Part shown: positions 6,612 through 8,842 of the stretch, piece after piece
Numbering within the stretch: position 1 is the stretch's first letter
How the letters are laid out: each line of letters opens with the position of its first letter
Source of the DNA: Bacteroidales bacterium
GTDB taxonomy: Bacteria; Bacteroidota; Bacteroidia; Bacteroidales; UBA7960
Direction of reading: 5' to 3'
DNA: 8,842 nt
Assembly (NCBI GenBank): GCA_003555385.1
Contig: PWHO01000022.1
Span: forward strand, 1-8,842
Notes under the pieces: generated by a model
Database searches by the model: none
What the model was told of the DNA's origin: nothing
The model's input: only the letters and a program-made list of their open reading frames with translations
Program-made: the position numbers and the translations under genes

Positions 6612-8501
6612 TTAATGAAATTCCCGCAGGCTTTCGTGGATCCCTTTGTGGATCTCATACCAGAACTCCAGTGCGGCTTCAAACTTGTCTTTTTCAAAGG
6701 CGTTGATCCATTGATCGAGCTCCGGATCATCCACGCCGTCTTCCACCGCTTTTTTCTTCAGAAAATGGTATACAAAATCCACATTGCGTTCCGATTCCCA
6801 GAAGATGGATGCATTCCGGCTGTTGATCCGGGTTGCGGTAAGTTTCAGTTTTTGGATGAATTCGTCCCGCTGTCCGTAAAGCTTTTCCATTACATCCGGC
6901 ATGATCTCCTCTGCCCAGGCACGATGGAATCGGCAGAAACCAAGGTTGTCCATCATCAGTTCCTGGATCATCCTGGCGGCGTTTTGCCGGCCCAGCTCAC
7001 GGGGCGGTATAAAATCCTTGCCATAGACCATGTAGTATTTCCCCATAATGGCCATGGGCGAGAGTACACCGGGGGTCCAGTACTGGTTGGGCACCATCCA
7101 TCCATGCCGGGCGAATCCGATATGCATGAAACGGTCCATTACGCCCACACCTTTCTCGCGTGAAAGATGCCTGGCCAGCTTCCGGGCGCCCAGTGACAGG
7201 TCGATCTTGCCGTTTTCCCTGACCATTTCGTCCAGTAAGGCTGCCCCGATCTGCGCGTTGTGCATTGAATCTTTGACCACATCAAAATTCTCCACAGAGA
7301 ATTTTGGTTTTGCCTTGACCCCCAGTTCTTCCGGCTTGATCAGGTCATCAACCAAGCATTCCATCAACCAGGCAAGTACCCCTCCTACGGAAATGGCATC
7401 GAAACCATACGCATCGGCCTTGCCATTCAGCAGTTCGGCGGCCCGCTGGTCAAAAACCCCGCAAAGCGGCCCCATGGTCTGGTAGGGCTCATAGTCTTTC
7501 TTAAAGTGGTTGTGCATTTTCTTGCACACCGCCACACAGGGCTCCCCGCAGTTTTTTTGCTGTTTGGTTTCGATGGTTTCCTCGTTGAACTGCTTGAGGT
7601 AGTGATCCACAATAAAGCGTTTGTGCAGGTCAAGACGCTCCTCCTTGCTCATGTAGAGTGTCCGGTAGTTGAACGCAATGATGCGTTCGGCCATGGTGGC
7701 AAAATTGACCCCGAACGTGCCGCCTGTGTTAAAGGCCGGGTCATACCGGTATTTGGTGGTGGCTTCCAGGTCTTTGGCAGCCATCTTTTTCTCATACCTG
7801 TCGTGGAACCACTGGTCGGCTACTTTCCGGTCACGGAAATCTTCATCCACCCATGTGCCGCCATAAATAATCCCGACAATGTTATGCTGTTTCAGCAACT
7901 TGCTGCCAAAACCACCTCTCCCGGCCCAGCAATCCACGGCCGTAAGCTCGCCCCGTTTCACCGGGGCGGATCCGATAGCCCCGTTGTCAGTATAAAGGGC
8001 CGCAGGGCCCACTGCCAGCACCCTGGGTTCCTTTTCATACCTGGAGGCAAAATGATCCAGGGCATACTGCATCACCCCGTATACGCCACCTCTGCCCGTT
8101 TCCCAGACGCGCAGAGGGTCCGCCGGGTGAAGCTCCACCTCTACTTCCTCACCATGATTCCGGTTCAGGTAAAGGATGGAAGGTTTTTCGGCCTTTCCGA
8201 TGATGGAAAACATGTTGACCCCCAGGTTGTCAAAAACAAGGGCTGCCCCGCCCATGGAGGAAATGAAGAACCCATGCCATGAGGGAGAAATTCCGCTGAA
8301 GATCAGTCTGTTCGATCCGGGAAAGATGGAGCCGGCCAGCAGGCCTGCCCCCACATTCAGGCTATTGTGTTTGTGGGCAAGGTGAATGCCCAGGTCTACC
8401 GGGCCGAAAAAAGGGCCTACCGGATAACGGTTGATCCGGTAATATCCGTTGGATGCGTCGATCATCAGTACCCGCAGGTTTTCTTTTGCGTTGTTTTCCA
8501 T
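6612..8501 (-). CDS. Tungsten/molybdenum aldehyde:ferredoxin oxidoreductase family, GAPOR-like
   Basis: A 629-residue member of the aldehyde ferredoxin oxidoreductase family. These enzymes carry a bis-pyranopterin tungsten (or Mo) centre and one [4Fe-4S] cluster, and pass electrons from aldehyde oxidation to ferredoxin. The N-terminal pterin-binding domain includes GAGLLAGSIFPGSNRL (51-66), SSMGGAALVFDNLGV (81-95) and WAGRGGFGSKLLKQHNIVGI (192-211). Cluster ligands are Cys318, Cys322 and Cys326 (NCGEPCVAVCKK) plus Cys523 in MDNLGFCRFHRAW. Asp518 sits five residues before Cys523, as Asp489 and Cys494 do in Pyrococcus furiosus AOR. YGFDAISVGGVLAW (365-378) is the second pterin-contact block. 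Blocks such as the SIFPGSNRL stretch, TTKYRYDPAFNTGGTFG (248-264), NCGEPC.VCKK and CRFHR.W match my memory of archaeal glyceraldehyde-3-phosphate:ferredoxin oxidoreductase better than classical AOR, so a sugar-phosphate or other aldehyde is possible. The protein has no signal peptide and is cytoplasmic. The GNAT gene follows 35 bases on; no pterin, tungstate or ferredoxin gene is nearby. Confidence 0.93.
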   Translation of the reverse strand: MENNAKENLRVLMIDASNGYYRINRYPVGPFFGPVDLGIHLAHKHNSLNVGAGLLAGSIFPGSNRLIFSGISPSWHGFFISSMGGAALVFDNLGVNMFSIIGKAEKPSILYLNRNHGEEVEVELHPADPLRVWETGRGGVYGVMQYALDHFASRYEKEPRVLAVGPAALYTDNGAIGSAPVKRGELTAVDCWAGRGGFGSKLLKQHNIVGIIYGGTWVDEDFRDRKVADQWFHDRYEKKMAAKDLEATTKYRYDPAFNTGGTFGVNFATMAERIIAFNYRTLYMSKEERLDLHKRFIVDHYLKQFNEETIETKQQKNCGEPCVAVCKKMHNHFKKDYEPYQTMGPLCGVFDQRAAELLNGKADAYGFDAISVGGVLAWLMECLVDDLIKPEELGVKAKPKFSVENFDVVKDSMHNAQIGAALLDEMVRENGKIDLSLGARKLARHLSREKGVGVMDRFMHIGFARHGWMVPNQYWTPGVLSPMAIMGKYYMVYGKDFIPPRELGRQNAARMIQELMMDNLGFCRFHRAWAEEIMPDVMEKLYGQRDEFIQKLKLTATRINSRNASIFWESERNVDFVYHFLKKKAVEDGVDDPELDQWINAFEKDKFEAALEFWYEIHKGIHESLREFH

Positions 8502-8538
8502 GTATCAGTATTTTATTTGGAGATAAAGACCGCTGTAA

Positions 8539-8573
8539 TTAACTACCGGTTAAAATTAAATCCTGGTTAAAAT
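8539..8573 (-). promoter_or_regulatory. Repeat-bearing upstream region of the AOR-family gene, possible operator
   Basis: On the minus strand ATTTTAACC occurs twice, 17 bases apart (8573-8565 and 8556-8548), 47-72 bases upstream of the ATG at 8501. The nearer copy is part of a dyad, TTAAC (8539-8543), five bases, GTTAA (8549-8553). The same stretch contains TAATTTTA (8558-8551), one mismatch from the -7 consensus TAnnTTTG. Direct and inverted copies at a promoter-like distance suggest a regulator site, though AT-rich sequence makes chance matches easier. Confidence 0.3.
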
Positions 8574-8591
8574 AAATAAAAATTTCCATTC

Positions 8592-8607
8592 GGCCTGCAA
8601 GCAGGTC
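8592..8607 (-). terminator. Hairpin after the EamA gene, probable terminator
   Basis: GGCCTG (8592-8597) and CAGGTC (8602-8607) form a short stem around CAAG, five bases beyond the EamA stop codon. CCTGC and GCAGG are exact inverses, and AAATTT flanks both sides (8580-8585, 8609-8614). Going along the minus strand, a T-rich tract (TTTTT then TTTATTTT) follows after about nine bases. This fits an intrinsic terminator that separates the transporter from the AOR-family gene. The stem is short and one outer pair is weak on the minus strand. Confidence 0.4.
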
Positions 8608-8612
8608 TAAAT

Positions 8613-8842
8613 TTAGCGGGCCTTGTCTGCAGGAACGGTCGTTTTCTGTTTTCGCAGCAATATGCCCGATGCCAGGATGAGCCCTCCGCCGATGAGCATG
8701 TTGGGTGTGATGGCTTCGTTGAAAAAAACCGCGCCAAAAAAAACCGCAGCGATCACTTCCCAATAGGTAAACAGTGAGTAGTGGCTCATTTTTAGTCGCC
8801 GGAGGGCATAGAAGAACAGTACGAAGGCCACAATGCCAATCA
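8613..8842 (-). CDS. EamA/DMT-family transporter, C-terminus (partial)
   Basis: The frame is open from the right window edge to a TAA at 8613-8615, giving about 76 C-terminal residues; the rest lies outside. It reads IGIVAFVLFFYALRRLK, then SLFTYWEVIAAVFFGAVFFNE, then ITPNMLIGGGLILASGILLRK. This is the typical last part of an EamA domain: a helix, the 'y.epv.a.l.g...l.E.lt..qliG..lIl.G' pattern, and a final helix with a basic cytoplasmic tail. EamA/DMT proteins are ten-helix inner-membrane carriers of small metabolites, often in drug/metabolite export. The substrate cannot be told from this part. The codons for the repeated peptide AVFFGAVFF contain A7 (8722-8728) and A8 (8736-8743) runs on the plus strand; the frame is intact across both. 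Confidence 0.8.
   Translation of the reverse strand, partial: IGIVAFVLFFYALRRLKMSHYSLFTYWEVIAAVFFGAVFFNEAITPNMLIGGGLILASGILLRKQKTTVPADKAR

Noticed and set aside
6594..7163. A 189-codon plus-strand open frame over the AOR-family C-terminus
   Set aside because: Shadow of the real minus-strand gene; no motif and no separate promoter or ribosome site was seen.
7506..8282. A 258-codon open frame on the plus strand, opposite the AOR-family gene
   Set aside because: It lies wholly inside a gene with unmistakable family motifs, has no recognisable domain, and is explained by the codon bias of the opposite strand.

Overview
The window looks like a piece of a Bacteroidota (Bacteroidetes) chromosome, probably from an anaerobe or facultative anaerobe. 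The signs are moderate GC with AT-rich intergenic gaps, mostly weak Shine-Dalgarno sequences, a perfect match to the Bacteroidetes -7 promoter element (TAnnTTTG) before the flavoprotein gene, a long two-module FtsX/MacB-type permease of the kind common in this phylum, and a tungsten/molybdenum aldehyde:ferredoxin oxidoreductase family enzyme that implies low-potential ferredoxin metabolism. These are my readings; no database search was possible.

Layout, left to right. (1) 1-181, minus: the N-terminus of a membrane protein, probably an MscS-type mechanosensitive channel, cut by the window edge. (2) 321-2019, minus: a tight three-gene unit, read from right to left as a MORN/YwqK-repeat protein, a Nudix hydrolase (1-base gap) and glutaminase GlsA (42-base gap), with a terminator-like hairpin beyond glsA. 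(3) 2118-3395, plus: a FAD/NAD(P)-dependent oxidoreductase of the HI0933/YhiN/BaiN family, transcribed divergently from unit 2. (4) 3399-5816, minus: an ABC-type FtsX permease without an adjacent ATPase, convergent with the flavoprotein and 3 bases from its end. (5) 6019-8501, minus: a GAPOR-like aldehyde:ferredoxin oxidoreductase followed after 35 bases by a PaiA-like GNAT acetyltransferase. A long hairpin and a short tandem repeat lie beyond the GNAT. (6) 8613-8842, minus: the C-terminus of an EamA/DMT-family transporter, cut by the window edge, with a terminator-like hairpin after it.

How the genes may work together. GlsA makes glutamate and ammonia from glutamine, and the Nudix enzyme probably cleaves ADP-ribose or another nucleoside diphosphate derivative. 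Their tight linkage suggests co-expression but not an obvious shared pathway. The AOR-family protein is the most notable gene. Its blocks resemble, as I remember them, archaeal glyceraldehyde-3-phosphate:ferredoxin oxidoreductase more than classical AOR. If that holds, it would couple a glycolytic aldehyde oxidation to ferredoxin reduction, with the acetyltransferase co-transcribed. No tungstate transport, molybdopterin synthesis or ferredoxin gene is present here.

I see no tRNA, rRNA, CRISPR array, insertion sequence or phage gene. No stretch longer than 300 bases lacks a gene. I found no clearly new multi-gene system; the best leads are the AOR family member, its repeat-bearing upstream region, and the odd translation start of the MORN gene.
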